From Phaseolus vulgaris (Eukaryota > Streptophyta > Magnoliopsida > Fabales > Fabaceae), in contig NC_023759.2 of the NCBI RefSeq assembly GCF_000499845.2, forward strand, positions 19,618,644 to 19,682,643: a stretch of 64,000 nucleotides of DNA, written 5' to 3'. The notes under the pieces are model-generated. The model worked only from the letters and a program-made list of their open reading frames with translations, ran no database searches and was not told the origin of the DNA. Positions within the stretch are counted from its first letter, which is position 1. Each line of letters starts with the position of its first letter. The position numbers and the translations under genes were made by a program. This document shows, one piece after another, positions 10,824 through 20,190 of this stretch.

Positions 10824-10884
10824 CAAACTGTTTTAACAGAGACATTGTAATATAACTTCGTGTTTGTCTTTACTTACAAAGCTC

Positions 10885-13800
10885 TTAACTGTAATACAAC
10901 TTGAGGTGCGTGGCGTTCCAGGTGCGAGGAATCGCCCCTCCTTCCAATGTCTCTAAGCGGTAGGCGCCGTTCCCGAGCGCCTCGGTTATTCTGAACGGTC
11001 CCGTCCACTTAGGCGACAGCTTATTCTCCATCTCGTACTGGTGGGCTTTCCTCATCACCAGGTCGCCTTCTCTGAACTGTCTCGGCATCACCTTCGAGTT
11101 ATATCTTCGCTCAATCCTTCTCTTCACCGCCTCAGCTTTTAACCTCGCCTCTTCCCTGACCTCATCCAGTAGATCCTGGTTCAACCTTCTCTCCTCATTC
11201 GAGTCTTCCTCCACGAAGTTCTGGAATCTCGGCGAGCTCTCCTGGATCTCCACTGGAATCATTGCGTCGCACCCATAGACCAAACTGAACGGGGTCTCAT
11301 GGGTTCCTGACTGCTCGGTGGTGTGGTACGCCCAAACTATACGGGGTACCTCCTCAGCCCAGCTTCCTTTGGCTTTCTCTAGCCTTCTCTTCAAACCTCT
11401 CAGCAACACCCGATTGACTGACTCTACTTGGCCATTCGTCTGAGGGTGCTCGACGGATGCAAACACTTGTTGAATTCCCACCCCTTCGCACAGCTTCTTC
11501 AACAGGTGACTTGCAAACTGAGTCCCATTGTCCGACACCAGGCATTTGGGCACACCAAACCGGCACACAATGTTCTTCCACACGAAACCCTCGATCTTGT
11601 GTGCGGTGATCTGGGCCACTGGTTCTGCTTCGATCCACTTGGTGAAATACTCAATCGCCACCACCAAGTACTTCATCTGCCTGATCGCCAGCGGGAATGG
11701 TACCAGGATGTCGATTCCCCATGTATGAAACGGCCAAGGGCTATAGATCGACTTCAACTCCTCGGGAGGCGCCTTGTGCCAATCGGCGTGCTGTTGGCAT
11801 TGTTTGCAACACTGCGCATACTTTTTGCAATCTTCTCTCATTGTTGGCCAGTAGTAACCAGCACGGAGAGTCCTTGCGGCCAGAGCTCGACCCCCGACGT
11901 GGCTCCCACATATCCCTTCATGGAGCTCTGCCATAATTCTCGTACACTTCTCACCATGCACACATTCCAGGAGTGGGTGAGTGAACCCAAACCTGTACAG
12001 ATCGCCATCAATCATTGTGAACTTGCTAGAATTCTTCTTTACCTTCCTAGCCTCTATCGGATCCAGCGGGAGAAGGCCATCTGCCAGGCACCGCTTATAC
12101 TGTGTCACCCAGGTGTCTGGCTCATGGGTTGTGCAGACCTGCGTCATGTTCACCTTCTCTCCCCGACATGCTCTTATTCTTGGCGACCTCAAGGTCTCTT
12201 GAGTCAAGGATCTGTGACTCCTCGCCGCTTTCTCCGTCGACTTGCTTATCTGGAGGACCAGGTGATCTGCCACAAATGCTCTCGGCGTCTTCAGAGTTTC
12301 TTGAATCACCGTCCTCTGCCTACCCCCCTTGCCTGAACTGGCGAGCTTAGCCAGCAAGTCAGCTCGGGCATTCTGCTCTCTGGGCACATGCACTACTTCA
12401 AAAGAGGCAAAGGAACTCTTCAATTCCTGCACATACTCCAGGTAAGCCGCCATTTGTGGATCTTTGGCCTGGAACTCGCCTGTTACTTGCCCCGTGACTA
12501 GCAGCGAGTCACTCTTTGCCATCAACACCCTAGCTCCCATCTCTTTGGCCAGCAAAATTCCGGCGATCAGCGCCTCATACTCTGCTTGATTGTTGCTGGC
12601 CTTGAAGGCAAACCTCAAGGATTGTTCGATCAGCACGCCGTTTGGTCCCTCCAAGATGACTCCAGCACCGCTACCCTGCTGGTTCGACGACCCGTCCACG
12701 GAAAGCACCCAACGGAAGTCGTCCCCTTCAACTCGTGTCGCTTCAGACGAGAGCTCGACCACAAAGTCTGCAAAGATCTGCCCCTTAATCGGGCCTCGGG
12801 GCTCATACTTAATATCAAACTCCGACAGCTCCACTGCCCACTTTACCATCCTCCCAGCAACGTCAGGCTTCTTCAAGACCTTCTGGATGGGCAAGTCGGT
12901 CATCACCAGTATCGTGAAGCTATGGAAATAGTGGCGTAACCTCCTCGCCGAAAATACCACAGCCAGTGCAGCCTTCTCCAGGGCCTGATATCTTGTTTCT
13001 AGGCCCTGCAGCACCTTACTAACAAAATAAATAGGCTTTTGAGCCTGATCTAGATCCTGGGCGAGCACCGCACTCACCGCCCTCTCAGTTACAGCAAAAT
13101 ACAACCTGAGAGGGGTTCCCACCAGCGGTTTGCACAAAACCGGCGGGCTCGCCAGATACTCCTTCAGCTTGACGAAGGCTTCCTCACACTCCTTCGTCCA
13201 GGCAAACTTGTTATTCCGCCTTAAGCACTGAAAATAGGGATGGCCCTTCTCTCCGCTAGCTGACACGAAGCGAGATAGGGCGACCATCCGACCTGTAAGC
13301 TGTTGTACTTCCTTCACAGTGGCCGGGCTCCTCATCGCCAAGATTGCGGCACACTTATCCGGGTTGGCCTCTATTCCTCTTTCAGTTAAGAGAAACCCCA
13401 GGAAGTTTCCAGCCTCCACGCCAAAGATGCATTTCTCTGGATTCAGCTTCAACCTGAACTTGGCGATCGTCATGAACAACTCCTCCAAGTCCGCAACGTG
13501 CTTGCTTTTCTCTGGCGAGGTCACGACCATGTCATCTACGTACGCTTGCACATTCCTTCCCAGCATCGGTGCAAGTACTCGATCCATCAACCTCTGGTAC
13601 GTGGCCCCCGCGTTCTTCAGCCCAAACGGCATCACCTTGTAGCAGTAGCACGATCTCTCGGTCATGAAGGCAGTCTTCTCTTCATCCATGGGATGCATCT
13701 TGATCTGGTTATACCCCGAGAAGGCATCCAGGAAGCTCAACAACTTACACCCTGCAGCACTATCCACCAGGGCATCTATGCTTGGTAAAGGATATGAGTC

Positions 13801-15102
13801 CTTTGGGCAAGCTTTATTCAAATCAGTGAAATCGACGCACATGCGCCATTTCCCATTACTCTTCTTCACCAGCACGACATTTGCCAGCCATTCAGGGTAC
13901 TGGACTTCCCTGATGTGGCCTGCAGCGAGGAGTTTCTGTGTTTCGTCTCTAATCGCCTGCCTCCTCTCCTCGTTGAACTTTCTTCTCCTTTGTCGCACTG
14001 GTCTCACCAAGTTGTCCATCGCCAAATGATGGCACAAGAAGTCGGGATCGATCCCGGGCATGTCCGAAGCGGACCATGCAAACGCATCCAGATGCCGCTC
14101 TATCACCTTGGCGATCTGGTCCTGGAGCTCGACCTCCAGAGATCTTCCCAGCTTGAAGATCTTTCCTCCGATCTCTCTCTCGAGCCACTGCTCGACGGGT
14201 TTTGGCCTGGTCTCTCTGGTGATCACCGCCCTGGCGATTCCCAGCTCTCTCGCTTCCTCAGGGCGATTCCTCGCCTCTTCTTCCTCCAGGCCAGCGTTCC
14301 CCTCTCCCAGCTCAACATCCACCATCTCCACGTCTCCCCCAGCGGTCTCTTCTGTTACCGTCGATCTGGGCTTCACACCGGGAGGCGGGGTGGTTGTCAC
14401 GTAACTCACCGACCTCTTGTTTTTCAGGCTATTCTCATAGCACTTCTTCGCTTCTTTCTGGTCGGACTTGATGGTGATCACCACCCCCTCCATAGACGGC
14501 AACTTCACCTTCATGTGCCGGGTTGATGGTATGGCGCCTATTCTGTTGAGCGTGGGCCTTCCCAACAGAATGTTGTATGCTGAAGGAGCGTTCACGACAA
14601 GGTATTTGATTTTCTCCGTTCTCGAACCTGCCTCATCTGTAAACGTAGTCCTCAACTCTCTGTACCCCCTGACCTCTACCTGGTCGCCAGCGAAACCATA
14701 CAAACACCCTCCATAGGGCCTTAGCTGGTCAAGGGGTAGCTCCAACTGCGTGAAAGTCGGCCAGAACATCACGTCTGTCGAGCTTCCTTGGTCCACCAGA
14801 ACCCTGTAGACCTTTCTTCCTGCTGTGATCAACGAGATGACTATGGGATCGTTGTCGTGGGGCACAACGTCCCGAAGATCTTGCTTGGTGAACGTAATGT
14901 CCACATCCGGCGAGTGGTCTTCAAACATATCCACCGTCATCACAGACCTCGCATACTTCTTCCTCTGTGATGCGGTGCATCCACCACCCGAGAAACCCCC
15001 TGCAATGGTGTGGATTTCCCCGTGTGTAGGCATCTCGTGCTGCTGAGCCTCAGCATCTGCTGGCTGGGAGCTCGACGTGCCCCCCGTCCTTCTATCCAGC
15101 AA
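10885..15102 (-). CDS. pol: Element A Pol: protease-RT-RNaseH-aRNaseH-integrase
   Basis: An open 1405-codon polyprotein. Protease active site is D104-Q-G-S. Reverse transcriptase spans about 395-570 with FLDAFSGY (D459) and Y521-V-D-D. A first RNase H (about 660-780) has FAVTERA where gypsy RNase H usually has its first catalytic Asp. A second, archaeal-type RNase H (about 798-920) has D803, E841, D865 and D915. Integrase has H1061, H1068, C1099, C1102 and a DDE triad D1131, D1191, E1227 (35 residues between the last two). The C-terminus has the conserved NKLSPKWTGPF. Residue 1134 is Val where B and C have Gly, possibly harmful. It is in the same frame as gag, 13 codons after its TAG, so expression needs readthrough or internal initiation. 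Confidence 0.95.
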   Translation of the reverse strand: MLDRRTGGTSSSQPADAEAQQHEMPTHGEIHTIAGGFSGGGCTASQRKKYARSVMTVDMFEDHSPDVDITFTKQDLRDVVPHDNDPIVISLITAGRKVYRVLVDQGSSTDVMFWPTFTQLELPLDQLRPYGGCLYGFAGDQVEVRGYRELRTTFTDEAGSRTEKIKYLVVNAPSAYNILLGRPTLNRIGAIPSTRHMKVKLPSMEGVVITIKSDQKEAKKCYENSLKNKRSVSYVTTTPPPGVKPRSTVTEETAGGDVEMVDVELGEGNAGLEEEEARNRPEEARELGIARAVITRETRPKPVEQWLEREIGGKIFKLGRSLEVELQDQIAKVIERHLDAFAWSASDMPGIDPDFLCHHLAMDNLVRPVRQRRRKFNEERRQAIRDETQKLLAAGHIREVQYPEWLANVVLVKKSNGKWRMCVDFTDLNKACPKDSYPLPSIDALVDSAAGCKLLSFLDAFSGYNQIKMHPMDEEKTAFMTERSCYCYKVMPFGLKNAGATYQRLMDRVLAPMLGRNVQAYVDDMVVTSPEKSKHVADLEELFMTIAKFRLKLNPEKCIFGVEAGNFLGFLLTERGIEANPDKCAAILAMRSPATVKEVQQLTGRMVALSRFVSASGEKGHPYFQCLRRNNKFAWTKECEEAFVKLKEYLASPPVLCKPLVGTPLRLYFAVTERAVSAVLAQDLDQAQKPIYFVSKVLQGLETRYQALEKAALAVVFSARRLRHYFHSFTILVMTDLPIQKVLKKPDVAGRMVKWAVELSEFDIKYEPRGPIKGQIFADFVVELSSEATRVEGDDFRWVLSVDGSSNQQGSGAGVILEGPNGVLIEQSLRFAFKASNNQAEYEALIAGILLAKEMGARVLMAKSDSLLVTGQVTGEFQAKDPQMAAYLEYVQELKSSFASFEVVHVPREQNARADLLAKLASSGKGGRQRTVIQETLKTPRAFVADHLVLQISKSTEKAARSHRSLTQETLRSPRIRACRGEKVNMTQVCTTHEPDTWVTQYKRCLADGLLPLDPIEARKVKKNSSKFTMIDGDLYRFGFTHPLLECVHGEKCTRIMAELHEGICGSHVGGRALAARTLRAGYYWPTMREDCKKYAQCCKQCQQHADWHKAPPEELKSIYSPWPFHTWGIDILVPFPLAIRQMKYLVVAIEYFTKWIEAEPVAQITAHKIEGFVWKNIVCRFGVPKCLVSDNGTQFASHLLKKLCEGVGIQQVFASVEHPQTNGQVESVNRVLLRGLKRRLEKAKGSWAEEVPRIVWAYHTTEQSGTHETPFSLVYGCDAMIPVEIQESSPRFQNFVEEDSNEERRLNQDLLDEVREEARLKAEAVKRRIERRYNSKVMPRQFREGDLVMRKAHQYEMENKLSPKWTGPFRITEALGNGAYRLETLEGGAIPRTWNATHLKLYYS

Positions 15103-15141
15103 ATAATCGTTTAGGAACCCGCTCTTAACCAGATCGTCGAG

Positions 15142-16359
15142 CTAGTATCCTAAAGCCAAGCACGAATCCACGGTGTGGCCAAAGCCCTGGTGAAACTCAC
15201 ACCAGGTGTCTGGCTTTGGTCCCAGCACCTTGTCGCCTACCTTCTCGGGCGCTTTCAACCTAGCTGATATATTGGGAATGGCGATCAGGTCCGTCAATCC
15301 CATGACAAACTTGTGCTTAGGCGGGCGATTGTATTCCCGGCGTGCTGGTTGCGGGCGCCCTTGGCCCCTGCCCTTGTTCTTCCTTGGATCATAAGGATGG
15401 CGAGTCCTCTGATCCCTTCTGGCCGCCGCTGTCTCCAGCACCCTCTGTGGCTGGATCCTGGTCTGGGCGCGTGGCCTAGCGGGAGCCACGCTTCCTCTCT
15501 TCTCGGCGACTTCACTCTCGTCGGCGATGTGGGCCACCGCAAGTCGCCTAACCTCAGCAAACGTGGCGGGGTGAGCCCTGATCAATGCCTCGCAGAAAGG
15601 TCCCGGCAGCACGCCCTTCTTAAATGCGTAGACCAGCATTTCTTCATCTTTGGCCGACGATCTGACCATCTGCGCCCCAAAGCGATTCAAGTAGTCCCTG
15701 AAGGACTCTCCATGATATTGCCTTATATCAAACAAATCATAAGACACCCTGGGCGGTGCCTTATTCACGATGTACTGCTCGACGAAAATCTTAGAAAACT
15801 GTTGGAAGTTGGTTATGTGACCGGTAGGCAGGCTCACAAACCATTCCAGCGCCGTTCCCTGGAGTGTGCTCACAAACATCTTGCAGTACACGGCGTCTGA
15901 CCCTCCCGACAGCATCATCTGCGTGTGGAACGTGGTGAGATGAGCCTCAGGATCCTCCACGCCTGTAAACACAGCCTTAACAGGTACCACACTCGCAGGA
16001 ATAGGCGTGTCTGTAATCGCCTGAGCGAAAGGCATAGGAAAAACACGAGGCGGCGTTGACGGCGCGACCTCTTCAGCAATAGGACGCCCTCGCTGCTCCT
16101 GAAGAGCTTGACGCAGCTCTTCAGTCACTTTGCTAAGCTCATCATTCCTGGCCCGAGAGGCGACCAGGTCCTCATGCATTCTCGCCTGTTCTATGCGCGA
16201 GGCTTCCACATTCGCCTGCAACGAACGCATAATCTCCACCATCTGCGCCATGGTCATGGCGCCGGCGCCTTCAGCAGCAACGGGCGCAACTGGACTTGAA
16301 CGGTTGCTTCTCATTTTTCTCATGAAACTTGACGAATCACAGAGTGCAATGAACAACAC
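15142..16359 (-). CDS. gag: Element A Gag
   Basis: 405 codons from 16359; in-frame ATGs at 16323 and 16314 (MRSNRSS) are equally plausible starts. A coiled coil covers about residues 36-90. The Retrotrans_gag capsid region (about 127-270) has FTGVEDPEAHL, ALEWFVSLP and QYHGESFRDYLNRF. The C-terminal knuckle is a variant CX2HX4HX4C (C387, H390, H395, C400) instead of CX2CX4HX4C. The frame ends at TAG (15144-15142), where B and C encode Gln in LGYQL. Gag would form the virus-like particle in the cytoplasm. Confidence 0.93.
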   Translation of the reverse strand: MLFIALCDSSSFMRKMRSNRSSPVAPVAAEGAGAMTMAQMVEIMRSLQANVEASRIEQARMHEDLVASRARNDELSKVTEELRQALQEQRGRPIAEEVAPSTPPRVFPMPFAQAITDTPIPASVVPVKAVFTGVEDPEAHLTTFHTQMMLSGGSDAVYCKMFVSTLQGTALEWFVSLPTGHITNFQQFSKIFVEQYIVNKAPPRVSYDLFDIRQYHGESFRDYLNRFGAQMVRSSAKDEEMLVYAFKKGVLPGPFCEALIRAHPATFAEVRRLAVAHIADESEVAEKRGSVAPARPRAQTRIQPQRVLETAAARRDQRTRHPYDPRKNKGRGQGRPQPARREYNRPPKHKFVMGLTDLIAIPNISARLKAPEKVGDKVLGPKPDTWCEFHQGFGHTVDSCLALGY

Positions 16360-16715
16360 TTCCTTCAGCGACGATCGATTCAGCGATCAATCGGTCAAAA
16401 CTGCGCGAAACTTCGCAAGAAACCTCAAGAACACAGCGAACCTCCACAGAAACCTGCAACTCCACTAGAAACCACCGCTTCTTCCTCGAAAGACCAAACA
16501 AGCCAAAGAACTCAAATCTTCACCGAACAAATCTCGCGTAAGAAGCAGAAAACTTCACTTCACCGAACAAAACTCCAAATGAACGGTGGAAAACGCGAAA
16601 TCACCGAACAAAAACTAGATGAACAGCGAACAATGGTTGCACCAGCACACAACCACACCGAAAACTGCGAAAACTTCAAAGAACTCACGCTGTGGATGGG
16701 AACAGGTTTTACACG
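16360..16715 (-). other. 5' leader of element A
   Basis: The untranslated region between PBS and gag. No ORF of note. It probably holds packaging signals, but no structure is evident by eye. Confidence 0.6.
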
Positions 16716-16732
16716 GCCCCACGGTGGGCGCC
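16716..16732 (-). other. Primer-binding site of element A (tRNA-Lys)
   Basis: The plus strand carries GCCCCACGGTGGGCGCC, the 3' end of tRNA-Lys(CUU) plus CC. The match ends beyond this, so it is an ordinary PBS, three bases from the 5' LTR. Confidence 0.85.
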
Positions 16733-16735
16733 TGA

Positions 16736-17554
16736 TGATCCTGCCTGTTGACCAGAACGCTGGAGCTATGCCTCGTCAAACTTGGATCGACGTGTGCACC
16801 GCGTTTGCCTCCGTCCTTCGCCGCGATCCAACTCGAGAACCTGCAAAAGAACAGAGCGGCGCCGTTGCGGCCGATCGCACTCCAACGCCCAAGTCAGTGA
16901 CTGAACCACCAAATACTAAGAGTAACACTCAAAAACTCTCTCAAGGAACCGTGAACCAGTTCTCTCTCCGTATACTCAAGAACTCGCAAGCGTAAAGAAG
17001 ACAATCTGAACGTGCGTACCTCAGAAGTTCGTTGGGAAACCCTTATATACCTGGGCACTTTCTCTCTCCTGGCAGTTACACATCTGGACACGTGGCTCGC
17101 ATCCAGCTGTACACGTGCCATCATCTGGAGCCTCCTTGACTTGGGCGCTGCTTCTGACTCTCCTTTGGCTAAGTTACTTATGCATGATACTACTCAGTGC
17201 ATAGCTGTCCTGGAGTGCGATCTCTACTGGATTGGCGAGCTAGGGTGCCTTCGTACACACCTTCCCTGTGGTCTCGCCGGCCGCCTTCATAATCTGCACC
17301 ACCTTCATCTTCGGCGATGTGCTTGCTCCGGCGATCTCTAATCACTTGGTCGCCTTAGTTTACATCTGGCGACTTTATCTTTAACCCGGTGACCGCCGGT
17401 TCTGGTGTGCTGGAGATCGGAGCACGCCAACTTAATAACTAGCGACTTCACGAGCCCCCCGACTTCCTTCCCTTCTGCCAGCAAGGCGTCTCGTCAACAC
17501 GCCTATACAATAGCTTGATGCCACGTCATCACTTCCGACTACCAGGGCGGTACA
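16736..17554 (-). repeat. Element A 5' LTR
   Basis: 819 bp, paired with 5393-6211. TATA box at 17043-17050. Confidence 0.95.
17043..17050 (-). promoter_or_regulatory. TATA box of element A 5' LTR
   Basis: TATATAAG in GGTATATAAGGG on the minus strand. It is the likely core promoter for genomic RNA of element A. Confidence 0.65.
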
Positions 17555-19041
17555 CTCTCGACGGGAATCATGGCATCCGCTCCATACACCAGGCTAAAAG
17601 GTGTCTCCTTGGTAGTGGATTGGGGAGTGGTGTGGTAAGCCCATAAAATTCTAGGAACCTCTTCTGCCCAAGTTCCCTTAGCTTTCTCTAGTCTTCTCCT
17701 TAGGCCCCTGAGCAAAAATCGGTTGGCAGACTCAACCTGACCATTCGTCTGGGGGTGTTCTACCGAGGCAAATACCTATTTGATGCCGAGCTCTGTGCAC
17801 AGGTTACCCATGCGAATTGGGTGCCATTGTCAGATTCTAAACTCTTTGGGATTCCAAAGCGGCAAACTATGTTCTTTCATATTGTGAGCCATGATCTACG
17901 CAATAGGCTCGGCCTCGACCCACTTGGTGAAGTACTCAATGGAGACCACTAGGTACTTCATCTGGCGAACTGCGAGAGGAAACGAGCCCAGGATGTCAAT
18001 CCCCCAGGGGAGGAATGGCCATGGGCTATGGGTTGACCGTAATTCCTCTGGGTGCGCATGATGCCAATCGGTATGTTGTTGGCATTGCTTGCATCGATGT
18101 GCGTACCTCATGCAGTCCTCCCTCATGGTTGGCCAGTAGTACCCTGCTCGAACGGTCTTTGACGAGAGAGCTTGCCCGTCGATGTGACTCCCACAAATAC
18201 CTTCATGGAGTTCAGCCATGATACATGTGCACTGCACCCCACTCACATAGAAGAAGATAGAGCGAGAGTAGCCATGCCTGAATAAGTTATCATCAACAAT
18301 AGTATACCGATCTGCGTTCTTCTTGATGACCCTGGCTTCCACTGGATCCAGTGGGAGTAGACCGTCAGCCAGGTAGCGCCTATAGGGTGTCATCGAGGTT
18401 TCACCTTCGTCGACCAGGCAAATGTGCAATGGCTCTCCTATTGACAAGTCGTATGCGCTTATCCTGGGTACCCTTAACGTTTCCTGGGTCAACGACCGAT
18501 GACCTCTTCCTCCGTCTTCCGAGACATTGACCTGTTGGATCTCTTTCGTGCAACCTGTGATAGTTCTTGGCGTCTTTAAGGTCTCCTGGATGACTGTCCT
18601 CTGTCTGCCCTCCCTGCTTGAGCTGGCGAGCTTTGCCAGCAAGTTGGATCAGGCATTCTATTCTCTGGGGACAAGTACTAACTCGAACGTATCAAAAGCT
18701 TCTCTTAAGAGTCTAACATACTCTAGGTATGCGACCATTTGGGGGTCCTTGGCCTGGTACTCGCCCGTAACCTGCCAAGTTATCAGCAGTGAATCGCTCT
18801 TTACCAACAAGCTTCGAGCACCCATCTCCTTGGCTAGCAACATCCCTGCCACTAAGGTCCCATATTCAGCTTGGTTGTTGCTAGCCTTGAAGGCGAATCG
18901 TAGGGCCTGCTCTATCAATAGCCCATTTGGTCCTTCTAAGATGACACCAACCCCACTTCCTTGTTGGTTGGAGGATCCGTCCACAGAGAGGACCCACTGG
19001 AAGTCTCCCTCCGCTCGATGTATGGCCGTCGAGGAGAGTTC
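17555..19041 (-). pseudogene. Element B archaeal-type RNase H and integrase
   Basis: In minus order: VLSVDGSSNQQGSG, NNQAEY and KSDSLL of the second RNase H (18984-18658), then the integrase zinc region with HEGICGSH and CKQCQQH, WGIDILGSFP of the DDE core and HPQTNGQVES. Several stops and shifts break the frame, including ones in the integrase core near 17780-17900. It ends at VYGADAMIPVE, where element A inserted, and continues at 5392. Confidence 0.85.
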
Positions 19042-20190
19042 TGTTAGAATGGATGGCTTTAAACTAGAGGAGGGGTGAATTGTTTAAAGAGAATTTTCGC
19101 AAACTTTTAAAACAAGAATGAATTTATCTCAGGAAACAATTGATTCAGAAATTCAGTTCGCCAAAACACCAAGCAAAAGCTGCAGTACCAGAAAAAACAA
19201 TAGGTTGTTTCACAGAAACAATCGGTTGTTTATACCAACAAACAACAAATAAAACTGAATTTAAAGATAGAGATAGAGAGATTGTACACAGTTGTTTATA
19301 CTGGTTCACTCCAAACCCAGAGCTACATCCAGTCTTCTCAGAACTCTGAGGAAATCCACTAAGCAACCACACCTTGATCACTTACACAACAACCAAGAGA
19401 ATGACCTTGAACACCTCAAGAAAGACACTCTCCTTGGTCAACACAACAACACCAAGATTGTTGATCTTGATCCCCTCAAGAACACACAGCCAATCTTAGC
19501 AAACACAGAAACAAAACTTGTTTTTACAGAGAGTACAAGGATTGCACTTGTTACAGAAGATAATCTGAAATCAATACAAGCAGAATCCTATTCCACAACT
19601 TTGATCAATCACACAGTCTTAGCAATCTCAGCTCTTTGAAAAACTCAAAAACTCTTAGTGAAAACTTGTCAAAGATTGATTGTCAAATCTGTTTTTTTGA
19701 ATTTATTCAAAGATGTAGTTTGTTATCAAATCTTAACAAACTCTTAAATTGTATGAAAAGATTGGTCAAAGCATTTAATGACTGGAGCAAAAGTAGTTAA
19801 AACATTTAAAGCTCAGTCAAAGATAAAACAGTTTTTCTATTATGGTCCCAAAAGAAACAATCGGTTGTTTCCTCGAATCAATCGGTTGTTTTGGTACTTA
19901 ACAATTCAACCATTTTAAAAACAGTTTTCAATCTTTTTCTCAAAACACCTAAGTATAAACAATCGATTGTTTCGACAAAACAATCGGTTGTTTTAACTTA
20001 GTTTGAAAACATTTTACTTTCACAAAGATTATGATGCTTATGCTTTAGATTTAATCAAAGGGTGGATTACAACATTCAAACTACCCCAGAACTAAGCTAA
20101 ACCAGCACAACAACATCAAGCACAGCAGAGGCTTCAACATCCTTCAAAGGATTTGGATTCTTCAAAGCTTGAACACCACTTGGTTCAACA
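19042..20190 (-). repeat. S1: solo LTR, SIRE-like family, 1149 bp
   Basis: It begins TGTTAGAATGG, ends GGTTCAACA, and is flanked by a perfect 5-bp duplication AGTTC (19037-19041 and 20191-20195). No PBS, polypurine tract or ORF, so it is a solo LTR left by recombination. Orientation is set from element D, which keeps a polypurine tract. It carries three doublets of a 16-bp near-palindrome (starts 19195/19216, 19855/19876, 19957/19978). It splits pol of element B. Confidence 0.88.

Larger units (their letters stand above)
5393..17554 (-). mobile_element. Tat element A, nearly intact, 12.2 kb
   Basis: A Ty3/gypsy element of the Tat lineage on the minus strand. Order in its own sense: 5' LTR (17554-16736), tRNA-Lys PBS, gag, pol, conserved block, 65-bp repeats, antisense ORF, polypurine tract, 3' LTR (6211-5393). 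The two LTRs are both 819 bp and by eye differ at about six positions, so the insertion is recent. It sits in the integrase of element B. The flanking 5-mers (gatct at 5388-5392, ctctc at 17555-17559) are not a clean duplication, but the interrupted coding sequence fixes the insertion point. It carries pol and gag but has an amber codon between them, so autonomy is uncertain. Confidence 0.93.

Noticed and set aside
11428..12336. 302-codon plus-strand ORF
   Set aside because: Shadow of the intact pol of element A on the minus strand, and of no known family. The same applies to 13319-14716 and 52465-53956.
19042..20190. MITE or other DNA transposon (also S2, S3, S4)
   Set aside because: TG...CA ends, 5-bp duplications, no proper terminal inverted repeats, and element D shows the same sequence next to a polypurine tract. 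Solo LTR fits better.
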